NCBI GenBank assembly: GCA_022702705.1
Contig: CM040429.1
Location: forward strand, 110,399,943 to 110,463,942
Source of the DNA: Papilionanthe hookeriana x Papilionanthe teres
Taxonomy: Eukaryota > Streptophyta > Magnoliopsida > Asparagales > Orchidaceae
Length of the DNA stretch: 64,000 nt
Direction of reading: 5' to 3'
The stretch's first letter is position 1; the number at the start of each line of letters is the position of its first letter. The position numbers were made by a program, and so were the translations under genes. Below are positions 1-10,319 of the stretch, piece after piece. The notes beneath the pieces are model-generated. The model saw only the letters and a program-made list of their open reading frames with translations. It made no database searches and had not been told where the DNA came from.

Positions 1-793
1 AAGGGATTGAAGTTTTTATGGATGACTTTTCAGTGTTTGGAATTTCATTTGAATCATGTTTAGAGCAATTATCTAAAGTTCTAAAACGCTGTGAAGAAAC
101 TAATTATGTCCTTAATTGGGAAAAATGCCAATTTATGGTAGCAGGAGGAATTGTTTTGGGACATCGGATTTTAGAAAAAGGTTTGGAGGTAGATCCTGCA
201 AAAATTCAAGTTATATCTAATTTACTCTACCTAACCAATGTAAGGGGAATTAGAAGTTTTTTAGGACATGCTAGATTCTACAGGCGTTACATCAAAGACT
301 TTTCAAAGATTACAAAACCTTTATGTCGTTTGCTGGAAAAGAATGCAATTTTTTATTTTGATGATGACTGTCGTAAAGCCTTTGAAACATTAAAAGAAAA
401 ATTAATCACTTCACCTGTAATAATTTCACCAAATTGGGAAAAACCTTTTGAATTAATGTGTGATGCTAGTGATTGTGCTATTGGTGTTGTTTTAGGTCAG
501 AAATATGATAAAATTTTCAAAGTAATTTAATATGCCAGTAAATCTCTTAATGAAGGTCAAATTAATTATACCACTACTGAGAAAGAGTTATTAGCTATAG
601 TATTTGCCTTTGATAAATTTCAATCATATTTAATTGGAACTAAATGTGTGGTGCATACTGATCATTCTGCTATTAAATACTTAATGAAGAAAAATGATGC
701 AAAACTAAGACTGATAAGATGGATTCTTCTTTTGCAAGAATTTGATTTCGAGATAGTAGATAGGAAGGGTTCGATAATCAAATTGTCGATCAT
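1..793 (+). pseudogene. Athila pol: reverse transcriptase C-terminus and RNase H
   Basis: The frame opens at the RT active-site box FMDDFSVFG (about base 15) and runs through the thumb motif RSFLGHARFYRRYI to RNase H, with the acidic motif LMCDASD (about 450-470), TEKELLAIVFAFDKF and HTDHSAIKYL. An in-frame TAA at 528-530 interrupts RNase H between FKVI and YASKSLNEG. The frame shifts again near 770, inside the DRKG segment that joins RNase H to the integrase. The closest relative in the window is element 2. In an intact element these domains copy RNA to DNA and degrade the template RNA. This copy cannot make the full protein. Confidence 0.9.
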
Positions 794-2181
794 TTGACCG
801 GGCTTGAAATCGAAAAATCTCTCCGTGATATAGAAGAAATTAATGAACATTTTCCTGATGAAAAACTGTTCACTGTTAAAGAATGGCGTGTACCGTGGTA
901 TGCAGACATAGTGAACTTTATTGTTAGTAATATTATACCCTATGGTTTGACATACCAAGAAAAGAAGAAATTTATGTCTCATGCTAAGACTTATTTTTGT
1001 TATGACCAATTTTTATATAAACAAGGAAATGATCTTATAATTCGAAGATGTGTACCTTTGGAAGATACTTATGAAATTATTCAAAAATGTCATGATTCTG
1101 ATTATGGGGGACATTTTGGAAGTGATAAAACTGTATATAGAATATACAATCAGGATTTTATTGGCCTACAATTTTTAAGGATGTGAATGTTTATATTAAA
1201 AATTGTGATAGATATCAGCGTGTAGGAAATATTTCTAGAAGAAATGAGATGCCCCTCAATTATATGTTGGAAGTTGAAATATTTGATGTTTGGGGACTAG
1301 ATTTTATGGGACCAGTTACATCATCTTTCGAAAATGTTTATATTTTGATAGCAGTAGACTATGTTTCCAAATGGATTGAAGCTATTGCTTTACCTCGATG
1401 TGATGCTCAAAGTGTTGCAAAGTTTTTAGAAAATAATATATTTTGCAGATTTGGAATACCAAGAGTAATCATAACTGATGGGGGAAGTCATTTTAGAAAT
1501 GTGATTAGTAGGAAGTTAGCAAAAAAATATCATATTAATCATCCCATTGCTACTACTTATCATCCACAGATAAGTAGTTTGGTTGAATTATCCAATCATG
1601 AAATTAAAAGAATATTGGAAAAACTGTTAATACAAATAGAAAGGATTGGTCAATCAAACTGTATTATGCTCTGTGGGCCTATAGGACTACTTACAGAACA
1701 CCTATAGGAATGTCCCCATATAGGCTGATTTTTGGAAAAGCTTGTCATTTACCTTTTGAACTTAAGCATAAAGCATATTGGGCTATTAAAGAGTTCAATT
1801 ATAATTTGAACGATGCCGCTTAAAAGAGATTATTGCAATTGAATGAGCTTGAAGAAATAATGAATGAATCTTATGGAAATGCTAAGATTTATAAGGAAAA
1901 GATGAAGTTATGGCATGATCGGAAGATTCTTCCCAAAAAATCTTGTATCAGGACAAAAAGTTTTACTGTATAATGCTAGATTGAAAATATTTTTTGGAAA
2001 ACTTAAGTCCAGGTGGATGGGTCCATTTATTGTGATAAAAGTTAATTCTTATGGAGCTGTAGATATTCAAGATCCTAAGACTGGAAAAATGTTTAAAGTT
2101 AACGGACATAGACTTAAACCATATTTTTTAGTCAATAAATCTAAATCTGATAATAATTTGATGTTGGGTCACTCAGAATGA
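794..2181 (+). pseudogene. Athila pol: integrase with C-terminal domain
   Basis: The N-terminal zinc-finger region has CHDSDYGGHFG, but its CxxC half reads CDRYQR, so one zinc Cys is replaced by Tyr. The catalytic core shows the three acidic residues in LDFMGP, ITDGGSHF and VELSNHEIKRI. The frame changes near 1180 and again near 1700. A C-terminal piece (1915-2181) keeps the GPFIVIKV...GAVDI...VNGHRLKPY region typical of gypsy integrases. No chromodomain is visible, as expected for Athila. The protein would insert the cDNA, but the frameshifts and lost zinc ligand make it non-functional. Confidence 0.9.
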
Positions 2182-2192
2182 GTTCTGGTTAT

Positions 2193-2239
2193 GTCAGGCT
2201 GAAGACGTTAAAATAAGTGCTTTGTGGGAGGCAACTCAT
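2193..2239 (+). other. 47-bp conserved block downstream of pol (element 1)
   Basis: The block begins GTCAGGCTGAAGACG and ends TGTGGGAGGCAACTCAT, starting 12 bases after the pol stop. Element 2 has a block of exactly the same length at 22371-22417 with few differences, although the sequence beyond it is diverged. It lies outside all recognised ORFs. The GGGAGGCAACCC part can form a short hairpin in element 2; in element 1 one C is now T. The function is unknown. Confidence 0.75.
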
Positions 2240-2428
2240 AATTATCGGTGTGCTTTGCTTTATGTTTGTTTTGTGTGCTTTGTTTGCTTTTTTTGGTTTG
2301 TTTTTATGTTTTTAGTGGTAGTAATTTGGAGTTTTTAAACTATAGTAGAGTTTATTTGACCTTAATTGATGATTTAGAGAAGTCAGAATGAAAATTTGGA
2401 CACTTAGCAGACCTGTGCTAAATTGAGC

Positions 2429-2595
2429 ACTGGCGGCTAAGCACCGACTGGTTGGCGCTTAGGCGCTGTAGTTATAAAAAATGTGAAAAAATGAGACTCT
2501 AGAAGCCTAGATCGTGGGGGAGTGGTTTTGGATGTTATTTTGGAGTTTTAAAACATCTTGGGGCAGTTTTAGCACTTCCCAAGTCTATAAAAAGG
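2429..2595 (+). promoter_or_regulatory. putative internal promoter upstream of small ORF (element 1)
   Basis: A G+C-rich cluster of half-palindromes at 2429-2470 (TGGCGGCTAAGCACC, TTGGCGCTTAGGCGCT) is followed at 2586-2595 by TATAAAAAGG, a strong TATA-box match, 77 bp before the ATG of the small ORF at 2672. Element 2 has the same arrangement (22740-22900), and the LTR U3 has palindromes followed by TATAAATA. Promoter activity is inferred, not shown. Confidence 0.5.
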
Positions 2596-2671
2596 ACCTG
2601 ATTTAAGAGAAACACTTGCCCCAAGTCCTATTTTCATTTCTGAGTCTTAAGAAGAGAGTTTTGAGTGCATC

Positions 2672-3076
2672 ATGTCTTCCTAGGAGAATGAGATTAAGAA
2701 GAAGCAAGATTCTGAGAAGATTAAGTTCGTTAGTGACAGTGCTAAAGAGTTATTCAATGGATATCTCGCTGTTAGTATTCAAGGGATTACTGAAATAATT
2801 GCAAAAATTGAAGCCCGAGTGACTTCAATGGAAGCAAAAATCTATGAAAGTAACATGCATTTGGAGCACATGGGATGGCAACTCAAGATGCAATTCAGTC
2901 ATTCAAGGTACGTGGAAGAAGCGGATAAGGCGATGTTTCTAAAGAACAAATGGATTGAAGAAGATGATTTAAGGATGAACAATTATCGCCCGTTTTATCA
3001 GATTTATATTCCAGAAGGGTCAAATGAGAATCATAATGGTTCGGGATATAATCCGCCTAAGGGAGAATGGAATTAA
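2672..3076 (+). pseudogene. small coiled-coil accessory ORF between pol and env-like ORF (element 1)
   Basis: A frame of about 134 codons, open except for a TAG at codon 4 (2681-2683); an internal ATG at 2819 would give 85 residues. The sequence is charged with regularly spaced hydrophobic residues (ITEIIAKIEARVTSMEAKIY), consistent with a coiled coil. It aligns with the ORF at 22988-23344 in element 2: both have FNG(Y/F)(L/I)AVS, an EA segment, a W-x-x-K/A-L/M-Q-F segment and a NxWI(E/D)E motif. Conservation in an otherwise diverged region implies past selection on the protein. No named family is recognised. It follows a TATA box at 2586. Confidence 0.6.
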
Positions 3077-3478
3077 GAGTGCTTTGTTCTTATTTGTTTA
3101 GTGTTCTTATGTGTTATGTTTAGTGTTCATGTGTGTTATGTTTGGTGTGTTTAGTGTTTATATTTAAGTATTAACTAAGTCTAATGATGTGATGGTAACA
3201 TTTTAGAGATGTATACTTATCAGTTTGAGATTAAAGTCTCTTGTATTTAGAGAATGTCATCCTTTATGTGTGGACAGAAATTCTAGAATTGTATGAAGTT
3301 TTATGTTTGTTTTAATATAAGTTTGTATTTGTGTGAAATTTGTGTGGAATCAATGGATATTAAATTTTGATTTGGAATATTGGAAGATTTATGTGGGGAG
3401 AAATATTTATTCTGGAGTAATTAAGGGTGATTAACAAAGTGATTTAGTGCATATAGCTTAATTGTGAAAATCTGGGTA
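3077..3478 (+). other. non-coding spacer, nothing recognised
   Basis: A/T- and T/G-rich spacer between the small ORF and the second palindrome cluster. It contains short GTGTTTAGTGTT-like repetitions around 3095-3160. No ORF or RNA gene was seen. Confidence 0.5.
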
Positions 3479-3727
3479 CTGGCGGCTAAACGCCAGAGTG
3501 CCGGCGCTTAAGCGCCAGATTTTGCGGTTAAGTGCCGAGGGGTTCGCGCTTAGGCGCCAGTTCGCGAAAATTGGTTCCCAGTAGTTAAAAACCTGAAAAT
3601 TGCCATTTTTAAATCACCCCATCGTCTTCAACCTTCGGTTTATCGTGAAAAAGGAGCCTAGGGCATCATATTGGGGATCATTTAAGAGCCGATCTCAACA
3701 AAAATTGTTAGATTTGGATTCCTTGAG
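3479..3727 (+). promoter_or_regulatory. putative internal promoter and 5' leader of env-like ORF (element 1)
   Basis: A palindrome-rich G+C cluster (3479-3568, with GGCGCTTAAGCGCC and GCGCTTAGGCGCC) is followed by the TATA-like TTTTTAAATCACCCC at 3606-3620, then a leader of about 110 bases ending in the donor-like GAG|GTAAGA at 3727/3728. Element 2 has the corresponding cluster (23739-23773), TTTAAACCCC (23801-23810) and donor (23937/23938). Position, order and spacing are conserved. The promoter role is an inference. Confidence 0.45.
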
Positions 3728-3931
3728 GTAAGAGCACTACTCCTAAGTAAATTTTTATTTTCACCTGTATTTTGAGTACATTTTGGAAAATCTTAAAATC
3801 ACTATTCATGGTGAAAATTTGAGGAAAAACTTGAGAAATTGCTTGGATTTAGTGAAAATAACTTTTGGAAGATAATTTACCAAGGTTAGTTTGATTTTGG
3901 AATTTATGATGAATTTTTCGTGAATTTTTAG
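3728..3931 (+). other. putative 204-bp leader intron before env-like ORF (element 1)
   Basis: The donor is GAG|GTAAGA and the acceptor is TGAATTTTTAG|AG, leaving the env-like ATG (3934) two bases into the next exon. The segment is T-rich. Element 2 has a 200-bp segment with GT and AG ends at the same place (23938-24137). This could equally be the acceptor of a long spliced subgenomic RNA starting in the LTR. Confidence 0.45.
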
Positions 3932-3933
3932 AG

Positions 3934-5086
3934 ATGGCTCCAAAGTCAAAGTGTACACGAGAAAAGACAAGATTTGATTCTGACAAATTTGTTAGTACGA
4001 GGACTGAGGAAAGATACGTCGATGCATTGCAGTCACGTAAGTTGATTCCTGAGTGTGTGTTTAGTAAACCAGCAGAGGTGATTGAAGATATGATTGCTAG
4101 AAGGAACCGAGAGAATTACTTGTTGCTTCTCCGCTGTTGTCTTGTAGTTTCGTGAGTCGGAGAATTTTATGCAAATTTGCTCGCTGTGCGAAGAGAATCA
4201 AGTGATGGTTAGGAGGCATGAGGTCAACTTTTGTTCTGAGGCAATCAACAATTTTTATGGACTACCTCCTGACATGTTCTGTTTTTATTCTAACTATCAT
4301 CCTACGGAAGGGGAATTAGATGATATCATAGAATTTCTGACTAATGGAAGAGGATTATGGAAAATAACAAATGATAGAAGAGTGAACTTTCCTGCTTCCA
4401 AATTGAATGCCACTTCTAAGGCGTGGCATTATTTTATCTCATCTAAATTGTTACCTTCGAGTCATACAAGTGAAGTAATGAGAGAAAGAACTGTGTTGAA
4501 CCATTGCATTTAGCATGGGAAGCCTATTGACATTGGAGGTATAATTTATGATTATGTTTTGAACTGTGCTAGATCAACCATTACTGCAGGTATGGGATTT
4601 CCTTCCTCGATTCATTCATTTTGTGAACGATCTGGAGTGAAATTTGAAACCTGGGAAAAGGTACTTCAGCCATCGAGACCAATTACCAGTGTCAACGTTG
4701 GTGCTTACACTGTACATTCCGTGTTTGGTTGGAGAGGAGGATTTGGTAGGGCTTCTACTGCTTCTGCTTCTGCTACATCTACTTCTCGTGCTACTACTTC
4801 ACGTGCTTCATCATCTGCAGATTCACAGACTAGTTTGTTAAGAAAAATTTTGAAAAAAGTGAATTTTACTCGTGAGCATGTTAGAGATATGGATGGTAAG
4901 ATGGATAATGTGGAAAGATATATTGTGAAACATGATGAGTATGAGGAGAGTTATCAGCAATATTTGGATAGACTGATTATAGGTGATCAAAGTGCTGAGA
5001 TGCCCCCTCATCCATTCTACATACCTTATGCACCATCTAGGGATTGGAACGAGCATGATGATGATGATGATGAGGATGATGAGTAG
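3934..5086 (+). pseudogene. Athila env-like / putative plant transposon protein ORF (element 1)
   Basis: The reading starts MAPKSKCTREKTRFDSDKF and resembles the plant-transposon-protein ORF found after pol in Athila-type elements: RKLIPE motif, FYGLPP-type motif, WHYFISSKLLPSSHTSEV. The frame changes near 4150 (4155 stop, continuation from about 4169) and a TAG lies at 4511-4513. The C-terminal third is Ser/Thr/Ala-rich (4745-4830), then charged and helical, and ends in an Asp/Glu run encoded by GAT repeats. No signal peptide or clear membrane segment was seen, so 'env-like' describes position only. Element 2 has a homologue at 24138-25302. The protein's role is unknown. Confidence 0.75.
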
Positions 5087-6090
5087 ATTTGTGTTATTTG
5101 TTTTTGTTATGGCTGATGTGTGTTTTGTTTAGTATTTAGTTTGATCATTGTGTTGTGATGTGAACCTTGATAGTATGCAGACTGTAGTTTGTATTATTTT
5201 TCTGTTATGCATATTCAGATGTATTGTTGTTGTTGTATTGTTGTTTTATATGTTGCTTTGTGGTAGTGTGTGTAATAGTAAATGTTTTTATGTGTATGTT
5301 ATGTCAGAGTTTTTAATAATGTGTACTTTAATTCAAAAACTGTTAGGAGATTATAAACCACTATTGGGAACTTTTACTTAGGAAACTACATGTTTAAAAT
5401 TTTTCAAATTCCACTATCATCTGTTATCTGTATCAGTGTGTTATTTAAGTTGTTGTGTATTTGCTTTGAAAACCTCCTTTACTGTAGAAGTCTTTTTGAA
5501 ATTTTTACTTTTCTTCGTATAAAAAATTGTTTTGAAAAATAAATTTGATTTCATTTTACTCATGTTATTTAAATTGTTATACTTGCATATTAGGATATTA
5601 AAAATTCCTGCAAGCATGATATGTCAGTTTTTATTTCTCACCCATGTATCATTTTGTATGCTTAAATGTTTTATCTTAACTAAAAATTAATGTTGCGGGG
5701 GGAGATTTTAAGAACAAAAGATTTTCAAAAACCTAAAATTTTATTTGATTCTCAAGAATACTTAAAATAAATCTTATTTTTGATTGAGAACAATTATGTA
5801 CAAGAAGTTATATTAGGGAAACAAAAATTTTGAATATAGAAATGAATAAAAGAATTTAGTTAATTATAGTAATCATGAAAAACTTAAAGTTAAAATTTTC
5901 TTAATGAAGAGGTGTTAAATAAAGTTAAACTATCTTTAGTATGAAGTTTTGTATTTTTGGATAAATAGAAGATTTGACTTTTATTCTTCAAAGCTTAAAT
6001 TTTTTTTATTGAAGAGTAATTTTCAAATATTATTATTAGGATTTTTAAGTGAAAGATGTATATCTGACCTTTATTTTAAATGAAAGGTGG
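5087..6090 (+). other. A/T-rich 3' untranslated region of element 1
   Basis: No gene seen. Very A/T-rich; GGGGGGAGATTTTAAG at about 5695 is a purine-rich stretch. Element 2 has a comparable spacer after its env-like ORF. Confidence 0.6.
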
Positions 6091-6217
6091 AATTCAAAAT
6101 CATTAAAGGCCTATCTAGATATAGTAATCCTTGCCTTATAAAAAAAAAGTGAAAAATAGTATATGAAAAGGGAGGAGAAGCTTGAGGTTTTAAGGGCCTA
6201 ATCAAAAATTGGTTTCA
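6091..6217 (+). other. conserved 3' block with second polypurine tract (element 1)
   Basis: The block contains TTCAAAATCATTAA, a CTATCTAGATATAGTAATCC segment, an A-rich run beginning TTATAAAAAAAAA, then GGGAGGAGAAGCTTGAGG and ATCAAAAATTGGTTTCA. The same words in the same order occur at 26171-26286 in element 2, about 400 bp before its 3' LTR, while the surroundings are diverged. The purine run resembles a secondary plus-strand priming tract; this role is inferred. Confidence 0.55.
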
Positions 6218-6537
6218 TACCTAAAGTTTAAGATATAAGTTCAGAGAAAATCTAAATAATATAGTAAGTAAAATTATTTTCAAATAAGGATTTTTAAGTG
6301 AGAAAAATAAGTGTTTGAGTCCTATATTTTGAAGAACCTACAAATATTTCTGAATTAGATAGAAACTTATATTTGTCATATTCCTTTACTTAAGAACTTT
6401 CTAAACTTTAAGTTGGTTTTAATTACTGAAATTTTTTCTAAATTGGACTATTCCATTACAAGAACAAAGTTTTGTTATCTTCCTAAGAAACTCATTACAT
6501 AATTAGGATGCTAAAATGTTCTATGAGATTAACTGTC

Positions 6538-6574
6538 GCTTGAGGACAAGTAACATTTTAATTTTGGGGGATTT
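6538..6574 (+). other. 3' polypurine signature of element 1
   Basis: CTTGAGGACAAGTAAC followed by TTTTGGGGGATTT immediately precedes the LTR start. Element 2 has nearly the same words at 26622-26658. In Ty3/gypsy elements this is where plus-strand DNA synthesis is primed. Confidence 0.8.
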
Positions 6575-8317
6575 TTATACAACTAAAATTTATAGTATTT
6601 TTATGCACATTTTTATACCTATTTTTAATGATATTGCACTTTAACGGAAGATATTTTGTATTTTTCTTGCAGGCATGATGAAAATGGATGACCATGATGA
6701 AAGGAGCAAAATTGGATCAAATTTGGATAAAAAAAATGAAAAATAAAAATTTGGGCACTGGCAGCTAAGCGCCGCTGGGCCGACGCTTAGCCGCCACAGT
6801 TAAAAATCGAAATCTAAAGGAATTTGGCCCCAATTTCAAAGGGGATGGGATGCAACTCTTGGTGGTAACTTCCATAACTTCCTTTGGGCGGTAAGTTTGA
6901 ATGAAGGGGTGCATTCTTTGGTTGATACATTGAATCTGGACACATTTAAAGAGACACCAAGGCACCTTTTGGTTTACTATTTAAAGAGAGTCTTAGGAAA
7001 GATTAAGGGGCTCTTCCACTTGCATTTTGAAGAGAGTTTTTACAGTATTTTACTTTAATTTTGCGAGACTTTTTATTAAGAGTAGGAGTAGAGAGTAGAA
7101 AGGAGAAAAGGGTCGGAGTGAAGTCTTCTTCTTCCCACTTCTTTTCTTTCTTTTAGTTTAGTTTCTATTGAAGTCTGAAGTTTATTCTGAGTCATCAGAG
7201 TTGCGAGATCTGCTCTGAGGAGTAGTTTAGTGAAGAATTAAAGTTTCAGAGGAACTTCCTGAGTCTTGTGGAGAGAATTTTCAGATAAGTGTTTACTTTT
7301 GTTCTTACATTTAATTTTTAATTAATACTTGTTTTTGTTTGTTTTTTTTCTTATGGTTTTTAATTTCAAATCAATGTACTTTTGTATTATCTTAAAACAT
7401 TCTGAGTAGTTTACTTTATCTTTTTCTTTCTCAAATGGAGAAGTAATTTAGTTTATAGAGAATTGTTGTGGAAAGTATAAGTGTTTAAAGTTGGAAGAAG
7501 TTGTGAAGATTGATTCTGAAAACTTTGTTTACTTCTTAATTTGGCCTGTTAAGTTGTAGAATTTCTTGAGATTATGTAAGATCCAATGCGGTATTGTCTC
7601 ATAAAAATTAGTAAGAATCACATGCAATTATATGGGTGAGAATTGTAGTCCATATAATTGAATGTAATATTAGAGGATATTTTTATGGAAGGGAGTAAAA
7701 TCAGAGGATTTTAGAGTGACGGGCTAAAACCCCCTAATTTGGTTTGAAGTTTTGAGTTTTGTTATAAGAAGTTTGGCCCCCGTTGGTGGGAATCGAGGGA
7801 ACTCTAGAGTGAGAGACTGGCATCTTCCCTGCCTAACCATGTTTAAAATGATAAAAATTTCAAATTAACCTAAGTTCTTTATAGAACCAAGTAAGGGTAA
7901 AGAACACATTTGCTTCTATCTGTCACAACAAATTCAAATACTTCCACCACAATACTTTAATAATTATTACTACTTCATAAAAGGAAAGAAAAAGATATTC
8001 TAGTTAATAGTGTTTTACAAACAGTGTTTTTAGTTATTATAATTTTAATTTCTTGCTTAACAATTTATTAAAGAAATTTCAAAAGATAAATCAACTTTCA
8101 AAACTTTACAAAATCAAGACATACTTTCAAAAGCTAAAAAAAAAAAGTAAAAAGATAATTTTTTTATTCCTTTAAAGATTTTCATATTTTTCCTGTGGGT
8201 TCAATATCTCGGGGCTTAATCAGAAAGTCCTATATTACTTGATAAACGATACGTATACTTGCGTAGTATCCACATTATGAATCAAAATCATCAGCATATA
8301 TATATCTAACGGGATCA
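6575..8317 (+). repeat. 3' LTR of element 1 (approximate ends)
   Basis: The left end is set by alignment with element 2 after the GGGGGATTT signature; the expected terminal TG is degraded to TT. A palindrome cluster sits about 180 bp in (6757-6798), as in element 2 (about 200 bp in). The right part contains ATACGTATACTTGCGTAGTA, shared with the element 2 5' LTR (16697-16728). It is followed by ATCAAGTATTTGGTGTTGTTG, a decayed match to the LTR-end plus PBS junction of element 2. A TATTTAAAG near 6977 may be the TATA box. Confidence 0.65.
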
Positions 8318-8345
8318 AGTATTTGGTGTTGTTGCCAATTTTCAT

Positions 8346-8790
8346 ATCATATTTGTAAGTATAAATATCAGGTGGATCATGGGACCCAACAAAATGTTGA
8401 ATAAAAAGATTCTTGAGTTTAGCTAATGTTTTAACAATCATTGGGAAGATAAGCATACCAATTGGAAGCAACCCCTATAAGGCTATTATCGAATTGGCGG
8501 AATAAAAGAGCATCACTACTCCCCTCCCCCTCCGCATTATAGTAACTTTTTTGTTGAAGTGTGCAACATGATGACGAGGATTCCAAATTCCATCAAACAT
8601 TTTAAAAAGTTGTGGTACAAAACCCTTCGAATATTTCACATAATCAAACTCTTTTGGGTAGGGTCTATCTTTTGGAATTAACGATCTGGCCCTCACCTGG
8701 GCCATTGTTTCCTTATTTTTTGTTCAGCTAGTTGGCTTATTTCCTCTTTTAGAACTTCTATTGATTCTATTTTATCATTGCGGATAATGA
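8346..8790 (-). pseudogene. Ty3/gypsy gag relic (minus strand)
   Basis: Read on the minus strand, a charged helical stretch (near 8790-8705) leads into RSLIPKDRPYPKEFDY, KGFVPQLFKMFDG and NPRHHVAHF, the start of a plant Ty3/gypsy gag domain. A further NSIIALIGVASNWYAYLP segment near 8440-8500 needs a frameshift. A short remnant of a different gypsy lineage, oriented against element 1 and abutting its LTR. It is too decayed to function. Confidence 0.6.
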
Positions 8791-9908
8791 ACAACCTATG
8801 ATCAATCAAGATGTCCATGGCTACGTCATCCCGAGGTCATCGGGTACCCTGATCTACTTAATTTAAGAGGAAATTTAACCTACTATAACTAAAAAATTAT
8901 TGTCTGCAACTACGGATTGCATTTTTAAAAAAAACTTTATAGACTCGAGTAGTTGGCTAAAGTTGCATTCAATGATCTTTACTCATTATGGTTTCATTTA
9001 AGTTTTAATATCTTTTTCGAATTTGAAGGGTGGAAAATTTTAGGTTGCTTTAGACTTATTAATCGATTGATTTTAATTTGTTATTTTGTTTTTTTTTTTT
9101 TTGATGACCTGATCAAAATACCATGATTCTGTCAACCCGGGTCATTTACATTTGTGGTTTGATTTTTTATGAATGACCGGAACAAATTTTGTTAGCAGTC
9201 ACGGGTTACCTCCTCTAAAATACCTTCTCAAAACAAGTTGCATTTTTGAGTTCAAGTTTAAATTTTAGAGTCTTTTATGGTAATATGTAATTTCATTTTG
9301 GTTGGTTTGATACCTTAACCCAAATTGTTCTTAACCAAGGCTAAGTGTACTTTTATTCTCGTACGAGAAGTCAAAACCTTCTTAACCTTCTATCATGTAA
9401 GTCTACATTGATTTTAAATTAGTTCAAGTTAGGGTAAGCTGATCTAAGATGAGTCTTTAGATAATACGAGATAGCTCGAGTTAGGGTGTTTTTCCTTCAG
9501 AGTATATTCAAACTTGATTATGTTGACCAAAGTTCAATGGGATTGACCTAGAATGGCCTAGTCTGATTAGGATCAAACTAGTCCTATTGGATTTAAGTTG
9601 GGCTCAGGGTAGGCTGAGTTAAATCAAGTTATGTTAACTCGAGACCAAACAATTTTAAATGAGCTGATCTGAGTTAAAACACTTGGATTAGATCAGGTTT
9701 AAGTTAATTCATACTTGAATGTAGTCTAAATTAATTTAGACTTGATTCATCTCTTTAAGTCTAAATTATGTTAGACTTAAATCAATCCTTAATTAAATTT
9801 AGTTTGAAACTTAAGTTAAGCTCAAAGTTGAACCTCAAGTCGAGTCTATCCAAATTAGGTCTGATTAACTCAAGGAAAAAGTTGACTTGGGTTAAATCGA
9901 ATTAGATT
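8791..9908. other. no gene seen; degenerate repetitive DNA
   Basis: No coding region is recognised. From about 9300 the plus strand becomes rich in GTTAGG, GACTTG and CAAGTT words and grades into the tandem arrays to the right. Confidence 0.5.
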
Positions 9909-10175
9909 AGGTTGACCCAATGATTTTATATATTTGTATTAACCAGAGTTAGGTTAGGCTGTCATTGTGATTTGTTTTAATTGATTTAACCTGAGTTGGG
10001 TCAGGTTGTCCCAGATATTTAGTTAAATTAGGTTGCTCCAGTTATGTCAGGTTGACCTAGAGATTTGGTTGATTTGGGCTAACCTGAGTTACGTCGGGTT
10101 GGACCGATGATTTGGTTAAATTGGGTTAGCCCGAGTTAGGTTGGGTTGACCTAGTTATTGAGTTGATTTGGTCTA
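9909..10175. repeat. degenerate 47-bp tandem repeat, about six units
   Basis: Unit starts can be read at about 9909, 9952, 9997, 10045, 10092 and 10139, with spacings 43, 45, 48, 47 and 47. Each unit has a GTCAGGTTGACC-like start, an ATTTGGTTGATTTGGG-like middle and ACC(T/C)GAGTTA at the end. The units are clearly diverged from each other. Confidence 0.75.
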
Positions 10176-10319
10176 TGTCCAAGTTTGATTAGGCTTAGAC
10201 TTGGTCCAAATTAAGCTAGATCAAAGCAGAATCCAATTTGAACTAAGTCTAAGTTAGGTTATACTTAAGTTTGATCTAAGTTGGGTTTGACCTTAGGCTG
10301 AGTTCAATTTAAACTAGGT

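Larger units (their letters stand above)
1..8317 (+). mobile_element. Athila-type Ty3/gypsy retrotransposon, 5'-truncated by window (element 1)
   Basis: The element runs from the end of reverse transcriptase through RNase H, integrase, a small coiled-coil ORF, an env-like ORF, a polypurine signature and a 3' LTR. Domain order and sequence match element 2 at 15064-28443, which has both LTRs. Athila assignment rests on the integrase, the conserved post-pol block and the env-like plant-transposon-protein ORF. The coding part has several stops and frameshifts, so it is a dead copy. The 5' LTR, gag and protease lie upstream of the window, so no target duplication can be tested. Confidence 0.88.

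Noticed and set aside
5148..5381. 77-codon hydrophobic frame after the env-like ORF, which could be taken for a membrane anchor
   Set aside because: It is in T/G-rich non-coding DNA, is separated from the env-like ORF by its stop, and has no counterpart in element 2.
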